From: Thermoplasmata archaeon
Lineage (GTDB): Archaea > Thermoplasmatota > Thermoplasmata > Thermoplasmatales > GCA-001856825
Direction: 5' to 3'
DNA: 45,957 nucleotides
Assembly: GCA_021827945.1 (NCBI GenBank)
Contig: JAKATW010000141.1
Span: 1 to 45,957, forward strand
Shown here: positions 27,178 through 36,133 of the stretch, in pieces
Position numbering within the stretch: position 1 is the stretch's first letter
Layout: the number at the start of each line of letters is the position of its first letter
Program-made: the position numbers and the translations under genes
Notes under the pieces: model-generated
Seen by the model: only the letters and a program-made list of their open reading frames with translations
Databases searched by the model: none
What the model was told of the DNA's origin: nothing

Positions 27178-30045
27178 TTAAGAATAGGACAGGTAGTCGT
27201 ACATCAGTACTCCGTCTCCGCCCACCATCACTCCATCCTGGTATGCTGTGACAGATGAAGGTGTCACGTGGGAATTTACCACCCAGAAGCCACCCACCTG
27301 GTATAGGTACACATAGAATGTCATGTTCACAAGCATTTCATTTTGCATATGGAAATATTTCAATGCGACGGTGGGGTCACCTGTAGTAGCTCCGGCCAAA
27401 TATTCACCGGCCATTGCAGTGAGGTTGTTGTACTGTTCCTTCATGCCAGCGAGACTGCTCACTGGATTCGACGTGTTGTTGAACCACGATGGGTAGAAAC
27501 CGCTTGCACCTGGGAAGAAGCTGACGCTGCTTGGATATGCCATTGGTCCCATGTAATCAGTTGGGTAGGGATAGTCCGGGCCCCAGTTCATCAGATATAT
27601 TGGTGCAGGATTCTGACCGGCAACCATCCAGCCCAGAAGGGTGGGGATAGACGTGGGAACAACCGGAGTCTGAATGCCAGGAATTATTTGAGCAAGATAT
27701 TGTCCCCAGGTAGTAGCTCCTTCCACATCAACTGGATCGGCTGTCCAGACAAAAACAGGAATATTGAGAACCGCTCCTTTGTAAAGTATGTTGCCGTTAG
27801 CTGCTACCGACAGGCCCTCCATGGAAAAGTATTGAGAATTCTCAAAAGATGTCCAATTCTTTTCTGCGCCAGTCATGTCGAATTGTGGCAAAGAGACTCC
27901 TGCCGATATAAGCGATTGGTTGCTCTGGTAGCCTAGCATACCGTTTGGTAACATGCCGGCATATCCCGTTCCAAATGTCGTGTTATAGACTTCGTTTCCG
28001 ATCTGCTGTGCCAGGTAGTAAGAGTAATCATAGGCGTCTGCGAATGCCCTCCTTACCTGTATACTGTCGAAGAACGTCTGGGGAACATTAGCAGTCGGAT
28101 AAGCTGCTGATAGCAGAGTCTCGTTTATCTGTACGTTGAAGTCGTAGTAATATATCGATATGGTTGGGAACGAATATACGTCTACAGTTCCAGATTTGCT
28201 GAGTCCCTGAATCTGGTACCATGCGCTAGATGGGAAGTCTTTGGCTACTTGGGCGTACCCGGACTTGAGCATCAGGTATTGGGTAGACTCCTGACCTATG
28301 TACTCTATGATGACCATCGGAATTTTTGCCTTCACAGCGAATCCGTTTCCTGGAGGATTATAGTTGGGGTTTGCAACCAGAACTGTTTCGGAAGCTGGTA
28401 CTGTATAGTCGATCATGTAAGGTCCTGAAGCCATCTCGTTGTTCACCAGGTACGAAATGTAGTCGCCCGCACTGGCGTGTGCCTGATAGGCCTCAAAGTC
28501 CGAAGCGTTCCATCCAATCCCCCCTCCATGTGTCTGCACCCAGGATGCCTCGGTAATGAAAGCTCCACTTGTATCCCCCAGCGTCTCAAAAACAAGGGAT
28601 GGTGCCATTGGTAGCTGGTAGTGTATCGTGATGTTGTTAGTCGCGTTGTTCCAAGTGATGTTTTGGGTTATGTTCCAGAAGGTGTTGGAAGAGTAGTAAT
28701 TACCTGGTAACATGTACTGGGCGTTTATCCAGCCCGGTGTTCCCGGAGCTCCATTATCATAGAGAAGAAGCCTGGTGAGCGAGAATGCCACATCCCATGC
28801 TGTTACCTTGTTCCCGTCTGCGAAAGTCGCGTTTGATCTGATATGAATTGTATAGTTCTCATATGGCTTTATTGTCACGTTATAGCTTCCACCATTATAT
28901 CCTGCTAACGTAGAGTTTACCTTTACGGTATAATTGGCCCAATTTGTATTGATCCCACCATTGGTAGTGGTAGGCATATATGCAGCTAAATAAGGGAAGA
29001 ACTCAGAAGAACTGCTGCCATTGTATCCGAACAGAGTAGCCATTGTATTGAACGAAATCTCGAGGCTGACTCCATCGTAAGTTACTGCAGGATCAAGGGT
29101 CTTGTATCCGCCCGTTTCGGCCTCTGCATTGACAAATGTCCCTACCCCACCAGTTGGTGCAGAAAATACCGACGCAGAACTGAACACCGGTATGTCCTGA
29201 TAGTATTCTGTATTGAAGATTCCACTGGCAGCGTTAACAGATCCTGAGGTTGAGTTCACTGCAGCGGTAAAAGTGGTCAGTTCAACCTGATAGTAGCCGG
29301 CTGATAGGGTCAGGTTATATAGTGCGTTTCCGGTGGAAAGTTCGTAGATTCCTGCTGATTCATTGAAATAATATGGAAGTGCAATCGTAGTCAGCACCGA
29401 ATCATTATGTGATACCGTCAAGGTCTGAGAAACGACCTGGTAGGTTGGATTTGCTGGTGGAGTGAAGTAAGCAAGAAGCAGTGATAGGGTAGTTCCAGGG
29501 GCATAAATCCAACTGTTGTTCACTATGGGTGAAGCGGAAGAGGACTCTAATGCTATATCTCCATAGGAATTAGTAGCCGGAAGGGCAGAAGACGACACAC
29601 TCACTCCGATAGGCAATAACTCTTTGTTGCTGGAATATGCATTACCTGTAAAATTCACCGTATAGTACAGGTAATAATTTCCCGGTGAATCGTAGATATG
29701 AGATACATTCAGGTAATCCGAACCAGAATAGGGAATCACCTGTGGTGATCCGTCTCCCCAGAACAGATTTGCGCTTGAGAACTTACCGTTAGTCTTTATT
29801 GAGAGGTTGTATGGTTTGTTGTACTGTGCAACTGCGCCCGAATTTGACGAAGTTATGCTTGCCGACGTCCCCACTGGCACCGTTGGAGTAGGATGATAGA
29901 AGGCTAGAACTCCGAAGGCTGCGATAATTACTACCAGAACGACAATTATCGCATACCACTTGGTGTTGCGAGATCCTTGTTTTTTAGGTAGCGTAGGTGT
30001 TGGAGGGGATGCGGGTTGTTGATTATCTTTTTGATTATCTGTCAT
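27178..30045 (-). CDS. Membrane-anchored ABC-type solute-binding protein, family 5 (peptide/oligosaccharide), with PKD-like N-terminal domain
   Basis: 955 aa. Order: short Pro-rich cytoplasmic head, one TM helix (WYAIIVVLVVIIAAFGVLAF, about 30-49), a PKD-like beta domain (NLFWGDGSPQVIPYSG and VSHIYDSPGNYYLYYTV, about 85-130), an unrecognised beta-rich part, then the SBP_bac_5 fold from about residue 305 (YKTLDPAVTYDGVSLEI; later FADGNKVTAWDVAFSLTRLL and RRAFADAYDYSYY). Very rich in Ser, Thr, Asn and N-glycosylation sequons, typical of acidophile surface proteins. No permease or ATPase gene adjoins, so partners lie elsewhere or it is an orphan. RBS AGGAGG and TATA TTTATAAAAA lie upstream; a T-run follows the stop. 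Confidence 0.85.
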   Translation of the reverse strand: MTDNQKDNQQPASPPTPTLPKKQGSRNTKWYAIIVVLVVIIAAFGVLAFYHPTPTVPVGTSASITSSNSGAVAQYNKPYNLSIKTNGKFSSANLFWGDGSPQVIPYSGSDYLNVSHIYDSPGNYYLYYTVNFTGNAYSSNKELLPIGVSVSSSALPATNSYGDIALESSSASPIVNNSWIYAPGTTLSLLLAYFTPPANPTYQVVSQTLTVSHNDSVLTTIALPYYFNESAGIYELSTGNALYNLTLSAGYYQVELTTFTAAVNSTSGSVNAASGIFNTEYYQDIPVFSSASVFSAPTGGVGTFVNAEAETGGYKTLDPAVTYDGVSLEISFNTMATLFGYNGSSSSEFFPYLAAYMPTTTNGGINTNWANYTVKVNSTLAGYNGGSYNVTIKPYENYTIHIRSNATFADGNKVTAWDVAFSLTRLLLYDNGAPGTPGWINAQYMLPGNYYSSNTFWNITQNITWNNATNNITIHYQLPMAPSLVFETLGDTSGAFITEASWVQTHGGGIGWNASDFEAYQAHASAGDYISYLVNNEMASGPYMIDYTVPASETVLVANPNYNPPGNGFAVKAKIPMVIIEYIGQESTQYLMLKSGYAQVAKDFPSSAWYQIQGLSKSGTVDVYSFPTISIYYYDFNVQINETLLSAAYPTANVPQTFFDSIQVRRAFADAYDYSYYLAQQIGNEVYNTTFGTGYAGMLPNGMLGYQSNQSLISAGVSLPQFDMTGAEKNWTSFENSQYFSMEGLSVAANGNILYKGAVLNIPVFVWTADPVDVEGATTWGQYLAQIIPGIQTPVVPTSIPTLLGWMVAGQNPAPIYLMNWGPDYPYPTDYMGPMAYPSSVSFFPGASGFYPSWFNNTSNPVSSLAGMKEQYNNLTAMAGEYLAGATTGDPTVALKYFHMQNEMLVNMTFYVYLYQVGGFWVVNSHVTPSSVTAYQDGVMVGGDGVLMYDYLSYS

Positions 30046-30401
30046 TTAAAATTTCCTCCTATTCCAACTTCTTTAGACGAAGTACCTAGATAAGCCTTTT
30101 TATAAATGCAGCACTATTTTAGCAATTTATTTAACCTAATTAATCAAAATTAATTTTTTTAGGATATAGAGGATCACTTCACACATTTACGTGCGAATTT
30201 AATTCATCACCATCATCCAATCTAATTTACCGGAATTTTAGTTTGACCATAAACGTCACGAGTCATTTCATAGATATAACGTAAGGAGAAGGGAAAAAGG
30301 ACTTTCATTCCTGATATGTCAAAAGTAAAGTCTGTATTCGATTTCTATCGCACTTTCTATTTTATTCCATAAGAATTAATATCTTTTTTATATCGCAGGA
30401 A
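30046..30401. promoter_or_regulatory. Divergent intergenic region, SBP / OsmC
   Basis: 356 bp. On the minus strand it holds the SBP RBS (30051-30060), a TATA-like TTTATAAAAA (30096-30107) and, at the presumed start point, an inverted repeat ACTTC-7-GAAGT (30067-30083). A plus-strand TATA-like ATTAATATC (about 30375-30383) precedes the osmC-like ATG. The middle is AT-rich with no supported ORF. Confidence 0.45.
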
Positions 30402-30830
30402 ATGGGCGCAAAGGTAGAATGGGTTGGGAATTACACTTTTCTGGTCTCAGGAGACTCAAGGCATTATACTATCCTAGATCACGCTGATAGTGTGGAATCC
30501 CAGAAGGGCAGTTCTCCGACCGAGCTTCTATTGGGGGCTATGTGTGGATGCAGTGCGATGGACGTTGTGTCTATCCTGAAAAAGAAAAGAGAAAATGTAG
30601 TGGGTCTCGAAGTGAGAGCGGATGCGAAGAGGGCACCTGAGTTTCCTAAGGTTTTTACAGAAGTCACGATGGAATATATAGTCCAAGGAGACGTGAGGAA
30701 GAAGAGTTTGGACAGTGCAATTTCACTGAGCCACAAGAAGTACTGTCACATATCAATCATGCTGGAGCGTTCCGGAGTTAAGTTCACTATCTCAAGTAAA
30801 ATCATCAAGGTCCCGTCTTCGACAAGTTGA
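30402..30830 (+). CDS. OsmC family peroxide-defence protein
   Basis: 142 aa, typical length. The two conserved cysteines are visible: LLLGAMCGCSAMDV (Cys 48/50) and SHKKYCHIS (Cys 115). OsmC/Ohr proteins reduce organic hydroperoxides with this cysteine pair, drawing on thiols. The extra Cys at 48 is a minor peculiarity. Monocistronic, 220 bp before the grpE operon. YhfA-like members with unclear activity are the alternative. Confidence 0.85.
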   Translation: MGAKVEWVGNYTFLVSGDSRHYTILDHADSVESQKGSSPTELLLGAMCGCSAMDVVSILKKKRENVVGLEVRADAKRAPEFPKVFTEVTMEYIVQGDVRKKSLDSAISLSHKKYCHISIMLERSGVKFTISSKIIKVPSSTS

Positions 30831-31019
30831 GTAATGATGTGTCCGGGAAAGAGCTGGTGAGTAGCTATTAAGCGACTTCCCAGCGTGTGCTTTCATGGAA
30901 AAGAATGAAGGGCGTGGTCTGTGACGAATATACTCAAGTGAAAGCCCTGTTTCTCAAGTCTTTAACCGCAAGATGTTGTATTTTTGTGAGGATTTTAAGT
31001 ACACAACCAATCGATGATA

Positions 31020-31031
31020 ACATATTTATAG
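31020..31031 (+). promoter_or_regulatory. Candidate TATA box of grpE-dnaK-dnaJ
   Basis: ACATATTTATAG centred 25 bp before the grpE GTG, implying a leaderless heat-shock transcript. No CIRCE-type repeat is seen, so control is probably by an archaeal regulator. Confidence 0.5.
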
Positions 31032-31050
31032 AAGTGCAAAATTAGGGAAA

Positions 31051-31533
31051 GTGCCAAATGTCTCCTATTACCGGTCTCTTAAGCAATCCCTATCAGAATG
31101 TTCCGATAGGGTGAAGGTGCTTGAAGAAGACATAGTCGAAAAGGAGAAGACCATAAGAGAAATGAAAGAACAGAATCTTAGATTCTCTGCAGATCTTGAG
31201 AACTTCCAGAAAAGAGTCGCAGAGGAATCTCTGAAGCTCTCAAACTATGCCTCTGAGAGGATCATAAAAGAGTTGTTGCCAGTACTAGACAGTCTGGACA
31301 ACGTGAAGGACGAGGGGACCCTCGCTTTAAGGAAGCAGATAGAGACTGTACTCTCGAAAGAAGGATTAGTGATAATAAACGACGACATGAAATTTGATCC
31401 AAACAGGCATGAGGCGATAGGACTGGAGGACGGTGGAGAGGTCAATACCATCAAAAAGGTGGTAAGGAAAGGATATGCAATCGGAGACAGAGTAATCAGG
31501 CCAGAGTTAGTAATTCTCAATAGAGGTGAATAA
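31051..31533 (+). CDS. grpE: Nucleotide exchange factor GrpE
   Basis: 160 aa, GTG start. A long N-terminal coiled coil ([35 protein letters not shown], about 20-55) is followed by the beta-domain [14 protein letters not shown] and [21 protein letters not shown], the GrpE signature. Releases ADP from DnaK. The first gene of the Hsp70 operon; its stop overlaps the dnaK ribosome binding site. Hsp70 systems in archaea were acquired from bacteria, and Thermoplasmatales retain them. Confidence 0.94.
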   Translation: MPNVSYYRSLKQSLSECSDRVKVLEEDIVEKEKTIREMKEQNLRFSADLENFQKRVAEESLKLSNYASERIIKELLPVLDSLDNVKDEGTLALRKQIETVLSKEGLVIINDDMKFDPNRHEAIGLEDGGEVNTIKKVVRKGYAIGDRVIRPELVILNRGE

Positions 31534-31534
31534 A

Positions 31535-33382
31535 ATGGAAAAAATATTAGGTATAGATCTAGGGACAAGCAATTCGCAAGCAGCCGTTATGATAGCGGGC
31601 AAACCTGTCGTTCTACCGAGTTCAGAGGGGACGACAATTGGAGGAAAGGCATTCCCGAGCTACGTTGCATTTACCAAGAGCGGAGAACTTTTGGTTGGAG
31701 AGCCTGCAAGAAGACAAGCACTGACGAACGCTGAGGGGACCATATACGCTTTCAAGAGGAGAATGGGCGAAGACTACAAGTTCAAGGTCAGAGGTAAGGA
31801 ATACTCTCCTCAGCAGGTATCAGCCTTCCTACTCCAGAAGATAAAGGACGATTCTGAAAAGTACCTGGGCGAGAAGATATCCAAGGCAGTCATAACTGTC
31901 CCAGCATATTTCAACGATAACCAGAGGCAAGCGACAAAGGATGCTGGTGCCATAGCCGGACTGGAAGTGGTCAGGATCATCAACGAACCCACGGCAGCCG
32001 CACTTGCATATGGCCTAGACAAGACTGAGGGAGAACACAGAATAATGGTTTTCGATCTCGGGGGTGGAACACTGGATGTCACCATAATGGAATTCAGCTC
32101 AGGCGTGTACGAGGTACTTTCAACGTCTGGAGACACTAAACTAGGTGGAACTGACATGGACGAGGCAGTGATCAACTACCTCGCATCAAAGTTCCAGCAA
32201 GAAAACGGGATAGATCTTAGGAAAGACAAGAATTCATACATCAGGCTCAAGGATGCGGCTGAAAAGGCAAAGATCGAGCTCTCAACATCGCTTTCTACAG
32301 AGATTAACCTTCCATACATTACAAGCGGCGCAGATGGCCCCAAGCACCTGCTGATCTCTATGACCAGGGCAGACCTTGAGAATCTTGTCAGGCCAACTAT
32401 CGACAGGGCAAAAAAACCAATTGAAGAAGCACTGAAGGGAGCAAAACTCACCTCTTCGGACATAAGCAAAGTGATACTGGTTGGAGGGCCAACCAGGATG
32501 CCTATCGTCAAGAAATTTGTAGAGGACATAATGGGCAAGAAAGTGGAGAGTGGTGTCGATCCGATGGAATGCGTGGCAATCGGGGCATCGATCCAGGGAG
32601 CTGTCTTAGCAGGAGAGGTGAAAGGAATAGTGTTGCTGGATGTCACTCCTCTCACTCTGAGCATTGAAACTCTAGGGGGGGTAGCCACTCCCTTGATTGC
32701 GGCGAACACAACGATCCCTACAAAGAAGTCACAAGTGTTCTCGACAGCTGCGGACAATCAGACTGCAGTAGAAATTGTCATAGTTCAGGGAGAAAGGCCG
32801 ATGGCGAGGGATAACACCTCTCTCGGAAGGTTCATGCTGGACGGGATTCCTCCCGCACCTAGAGGAATGCCACAGATTGAGGTGACGTTCGATATAGACT
32901 CGAACGGAATTCTTAATGTCGCCGCAAAAGACATGGCTACGAACAAGCAGCGTGGCATAACCATAACATCAAGCACAAAACTCAGCAAGGAAGAAATAAA
33001 CAGGATGAAAGAGGAAGCAAAGAAGTTTGAAGAGGAAGACAAGAAGAAGAAGGAAGAGATCGAGACGTTAAACAATGCCGAAACAATGGTATACACTACT
33101 GAAAAAACACTCAGTGATTATGGGGAGAAGATACCCCAGGATATCAAGGACAACATCAACGGCAAGCTGAAGGACCTTAAGGATGAGATACAGAAGAAGG
33201 ATATCTATTCCATAAAGGAGAAGATGGAAATACTGACGAAAGAGATACAGAAGATCGGAGAGTACATGTACAAGAACGTCAAATCCGATGAAAAACAGTC
33301 CACGCCGGAAGCCGAAACTTCTTCAAGCGCAAATCCTGGAGAGACTGAAATTCACGAAGATAAAGAAAATAAGGAACAATGA
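31535..33382 (+). CDS. dnaK: Molecular chaperone DnaK (Hsp70)
   Basis: The track start is a GTG at 31526; the ATG at 31535 ([18 protein letters not shown]) is preceded by GAGGTGA at ideal spacing and is preferred (615 aa). Phosphate-1 motif [10 protein letters not shown], phosphate-2 [14 protein letters not shown], adenosine motif [16 protein letters not shown]. The substrate domain (from about 385) and helical lid end in an acidic tail ([24 protein letters not shown]). Works with GrpE and DnaJ in the same operon. Confidence 0.97.
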   Translation: MEKILGIDLGTSNSQAAVMIAGKPVVLPSSEGTTIGGKAFPSYVAFTKSGELLVGEPARRQALTNAEGTIYAFKRRMGEDYKFKVRGKEYSPQQVSAFLLQKIKDDSEKYLGEKISKAVITVPAYFNDNQRQATKDAGAIAGLEVVRIINEPTAAALAYGLDKTEGEHRIMVFDLGGGTLDVTIMEFSSGVYEVLSTSGDTKLGGTDMDEAVINYLASKFQQENGIDLRKDKNSYIRLKDAAEKAKIELSTSLSTEINLPYITSGADGPKHLLISMTRADLENLVRPTIDRAKKPIEEALKGAKLTSSDISKVILVGGPTRMPIVKKFVEDIMGKKVESGVDPMECVAIGASIQGAVLAGEVKGIVLLDVTPLTLSIETLGGVATPLIAANTTIPTKKSQVFSTAADNQTAVEIVIVQGERPMARDNTSLGRFMLDGIPPAPRGMPQIEVTFDIDSNGILNVAAKDMATNKQRGITITSSTKLSKEEINRMKEEAKKFEEEDKKKKEEIETLNNAETMVYTTEKTLSDYGEKIPQDIKDNINGKLKDLKDEIQKKDIYSIKEKMEILTKEIQKIGEYMYKNVKSDEKQSTPEAETSSSANPGETEIHEDKENKEQ

Positions 33383-33395
33383 GCTCTTGATGTGA

Positions 33396-34499
33396 ATGGG
33401 TAAGGATTATTACGCTGTACTGGGAGTAGATAGAAAGGCGTCCAAGGACGATATTAAGAAGGCATACAGGGACCTAGCAAAGAAGTACCATCCAGATCTG
33501 AACCCCCAGAACAAGAAAGAGGCAGAGGAAAAATTCAAAGAGATCAGCGAAGCATATGAAATCCTCATGGATGATCAGAAGAGGGCACGTTTCGATCAGT
33601 ACGGGGAGGAAGGAGTAAAGTTCCAGGGAGGATTTGACTGGAATCAGTTCCACCACTACCAGGATATCCAGGATATATTCGGAGACCTGTTCTCCCAGTT
33701 CGGTTTTGGGGGTGGAGGATTTGGGAACCCGTTCGGTGGGTTCTCGGGTCAGCAGAGGGAACTGAGGGGACAAGACGTTTACGTAGAGATTCCCATAGAC
33801 ATAAGGCGGATAGCGAGGGGCGAAAAGATCGAGGTGTACTACTTCAGGGAAATGAAGTGTGAAGAGTGCAATGGGACTGGCTCGTCAACAAAGAAGCTCC
33901 TGACATGCCCCACGTGCAGGGGACGCGGATACGTGGAGAGATCCTCCAATCAGGGGTTCATTGTCTTCAGGACCACTGAAGTCTGCAGGACATGCAATGG
34001 AAGGGGAAAGGTTCCAGAAAAGGTATGCCACGTCTGTTCAGGATCCGGATATACCAGAAAAAAGGACAAGATAGACATTTCACCGCCTCCTGGCATCCAT
34101 GAAGAAGAGGTTTACATACTGAGGGATAAGGGGAACTACAGACCCGGTGGCTCCGGAGACTTGAGAATAAAGTTTGACATCGATTACATGGAATTCAGAA
34201 GAGATAATGACGACCTGGAGAAGGACATTCAGGTAGACTTTATAGACGCCATTATGGGTGGAAAAGTAAAGGTCCAACTGTTGAGGGGAGAGAGGGAGGT
34301 GGACATACCAGCAGGGACTCAACCAGAGGAGAGAATAGTCCTGAAGGGAGAAGGTATCCAGAGGAAGAGCGGCAGGGCTAACGCTGACATAGTACTGAAG
34401 GCAAAGATAGCTCTTCCGAAGAAGATATCAAAGAAGCAGCGGGAGCTGCTCGAACAGTTCAAGAATGAGAAAGGTTTCTTTTCGCAGTTTCACTTGTGA
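33396..34499 (+). CDS. dnaJ: Co-chaperone DnaJ (Hsp40)
   Basis: 367 aa. J domain at 1-68 with [10 protein letters not shown] (HPD motif), Gly/Phe-rich stretch ([15 protein letters not shown]), and all four zinc repeats ([32 protein letters not shown]), so it is a class A DnaJ. Activates DnaK ATPase and holds unfolded substrates. Thirteen bases after dnaK. Its last ten bases overlap the convergent alaX gene. Confidence 0.96.
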   Translation: MGKDYYAVLGVDRKASKDDIKKAYRDLAKKYHPDLNPQNKKEAEEKFKEISEAYEILMDDQKRARFDQYGEEGVKFQGGFDWNQFHHYQDIQDIFGDLFSQFGFGGGGFGNPFGGFSGQQRELRGQDVYVEIPIDIRRIARGEKIEVYYFREMKCEECNGTGSSTKKLLTCPTCRGRGYVERSSNQGFIVFRTTEVCRTCNGRGKVPEKVCHVCSGSGYTRKKDKIDISPPPGIHEEEVYILRDKGNYRPGGSGDLRIKFDIDYMEFRRDNDDLEKDIQVDFIDAIMGGKVKVQLLRGEREVDIPAGTQPEERIVLKGEGIQRKSGRANADIVLKAKIALPKKISKKQRELLEQFKNEKGFFSQFHL

Positions 34500-35188
34500 A
34501 TGGAGAAGTACATTCTCTTGTTATTCTTTCCCTTATTTTCGATCTTGTAAATCTCTATTTCGCCAACCTCAGAAGTGTTCTTGACATGAGTTCCGCCATC
34601 TGGCTGGATATCGATATCACCTATCCTGACAACGCGGAGAGTATCGGTTGAAGGAAGGAGTCGTAGATCGACCTTCAGTGCACCTTCCATTCTCAAGATT
34701 TCATCTCTCTTCATCGAGAGAACTGTCACTTCTTGATTTTTTCTAAGCTCTTCGTTGACCCTCGTCTGCAGTGACTTGGAAATTTCACTGTTCCAGTCTT
34801 TGAAATTGAAGTCTATCCGTGAGTAGTCTTGGTTTATCTGGTTACCAGTTATCATTGCTCCAAACTCCTTCATTGCTATAGATGATACAACATGAATTGC
34901 GGTATGTTGTCTCATGAGCAGGTAGCGTCTTTCCCAGTCGATTTTCAGCTTGACCTTCTCTCCCACTGTCGGCTGGAAATCTGTCCTATGCACAATCTCG
35001 TCCAGCTTGGTCACTTCCGTCACCTCATATTTTCTAGTCCCTTCCATTGTTCCAAGGTCGGATGGCTGTCCTCCGGATGCGGCATAGAATATGGTTCTGT
35101 CCAGTATCACTCCATCTCGAATCTCAAACACCTCCGCATCCAGTTCTCTAAGATATGAATCCTCGAGATATAGTTGAATTGTTTTCAT
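34490..35188 (-). CDS. alaX: Free-standing alanyl-tRNA editing protein AlaX
   Basis: The track begins at GTG 35218, but the ATG at 35188 ([20 protein letters not shown], 232 aa) fits AlaX N-termini. Contains the AlaRS-type editing fold: [15 protein letters not shown], the first zinc motif QHTAIHV, and the second site [18 protein letters not shown]. AlaX removes Ser or Gly from misacylated tRNA-Ala. Odd point: the usual Cys ligand (CGGTH) is Asp (DGGTH). Last gene of the minus-strand operon with the flavoprotein and ATC-hydrolase-like genes, 26 bp after the latter; convergent overlap with dnaJ. Confidence 0.88.
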   Translation of the reverse strand: MKTIQLYLEDSYLRELDAEVFEIRDGVILDRTIFYAASGGQPSDLGTMEGTRKYEVTEVTKLDEIVHRTDFQPTVGEKVKLKIDWERRYLLMRQHTAIHVVSSIAMKEFGAMITGNQINQDYSRIDFNFKDWNSEISKSLQTRVNEELRKNQEVTVLSMKRDEILRMEGALKVDLRLLPSTDTLRVVRIGDIDIQPDGGTHVKNTSEVGEIEIYKIENKGKNNKRMYFSIHK

Positions 35189-35214
35189 CGTCCCACTTCT
35201 GTTGAAGACATAGG

Positions 35215-35784
35215 TCACTTATCTATGTAAAACCAGTTATTTTCCTCGCTCGCAAAGTCTTCCCTCTCCTTCTTCGTGGTCTTTCTCAGTGCGAACTCAC
35301 AGAAATTGTCACCATCGGGTATTGCCTTGAGGTGTTGCAGCTTATAATTGGGATTGTAGGACATATATTTTGCAATATCGACGTAGCAGTACATCCTTCC
35401 AAGGTGATCCAGGCCTAGCTCCTTCCAAGTTTTCGCTAGCACGCACCCATAAGCGGCCTCTCTCTTTTCACCGTCTTTCTCAAATTCCTCAACCTTATCA
35501 TGCATACCGAATTCAGGCAATCCATAATATCTGCCCTTGTCAAAGTTCTCTGGTCTATTGGTGAGTCCCATCTTCTCGACCTCTTCCCTTGTCTTCTCTC
35601 CGATTTTCCTGCCATATTCCTTGATTGCCTTGGAAATCACCTCTTCGCCCTTCTTCTCTCCAAGCTCCCTCACCAGAGTCTCTGCATACGCAAGGTGAAG
35701 CAACGCGATCCTTCTGCTAGTTATCGCAATGTCCTCCTTTGCCCTCTCAATATCGACACTTCTATTTTTGTTCACATCAAACAC
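35215..35784 (-). CDS. L-2-amino-thiazoline-4-carboxylate hydrolase family protein
   Basis: 189 aa, probably GTG start four bases after the [2Fe-2S] gene. An all-helical N-terminal half (RIALLHLAYAETLVRELGEKKGEEVISKAIKEYG) and a C-terminal half with MYCYVDIAKYMSYNP and the family motif DGDNFCEFALRK fit the ATC-hydrolase family (named after a Pseudomonas enzyme opening a cyclic cysteine precursor). Most members are uncharacterised, so the thiazoline reaction is not implied. The conserved Cys in GDNFCEF is present. Tight spacing suggests a role in the same pathway as the flavoprotein. Confidence 0.72.
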   Translation of the reverse strand: MFDVNKNRSVDIERAKEDIAITSRRIALLHLAYAETLVRELGEKKGEEVISKAIKEYGRKIGEKTREEVEKMGLTNRPENFDKGRYYGLPEFGMHDKVEEFEKDGEKREAAYGCVLAKTWKELGLDHLGRMYCYVDIAKYMSYNPNYKLQHLKAIPDGDNFCEFALRKTTKKEREDFASEENNWFYIDK

Positions 35785-35788
35785 ATCC

Positions 35789-36121
35789 TTATTCTGACTC
35801 TCCCTTTCTGAGATAGACTAGATCCTTTACTACTTTTAAATTCTTTACTGGTTCAACAACTAGATCAGTATCAACTTTCGTTTGACAGGCTAGTGATACC
35901 TTTCCGTTAACCGACACTGTACAATTGCTGCATATACCAATCTTGCAAGCGGTATGGCTATAATAAGAAATGGTACTGTCAAGGTTCTCATAGATATAAT
36001 CAAGAGCATCCAATACTGACATTCCTTCCTGTAGTGGTATTTGATAACTCTGGTAATTTGTCTTAGATCCGTGGGAATTTTCATTTCTGGCAATTTTAAT
36101 CGTAACCAATTTCTTTTCCAT
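35789..36121 (-). CDS. Stand-alone [2Fe-2S] protein related to the SdhB N-terminal domain
   Basis: Preferred ATG at 36121 (110 aa), preceded by AGGTGA; the track GTG is nine bases earlier. Motif CKIGICSNC plus the fourth Cys in LACQTK is the SdhB/FrdB-type plant ferredoxin fold (Cys near 60-80), and EGMSVLDALDYIYENLDSTISYYSHTACKIG aligns in order with the two SdhB proteins of this window. The C-terminal domain with [4Fe-4S]/[3Fe-4S] clusters is absent: the protein ends with VVKDLVYLRKGESE. It is 12 bases downstream of the flavoprotein and most likely its electron acceptor. Confidence 0.85.
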   Translation of the reverse strand: MEKKLVTIKIARNENSHGSKTNYQSYQIPLQEGMSVLDALDYIYENLDSTISYYSHTACKIGICSNCTVSVNGKVSLACQTKVDTDLVVEPVKNLKVVKDLVYLRKGESE

Positions 36122-36133
36122 TTTATTCACCTA

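Noticed and set aside
27343-27936. 197-aa plus ORF
   Set aside because: Antisense of the solute-binding protein; Trp/Cys/His-rich composition typical of shadow frames.
30831-31050. Possible hairpin AGGGC...GCCCT between the OsmC gene and grpE
   Set aside because: Arms of five bases about 35 nt apart in an AT-rich gap; no T-run placed to make a terminator and no known heat-shock operator.
32176-32757. 193-aa minus ORF over dnaK
   Set aside because: Shadow of dnaK; long antisense frames are common in this conserved gene.
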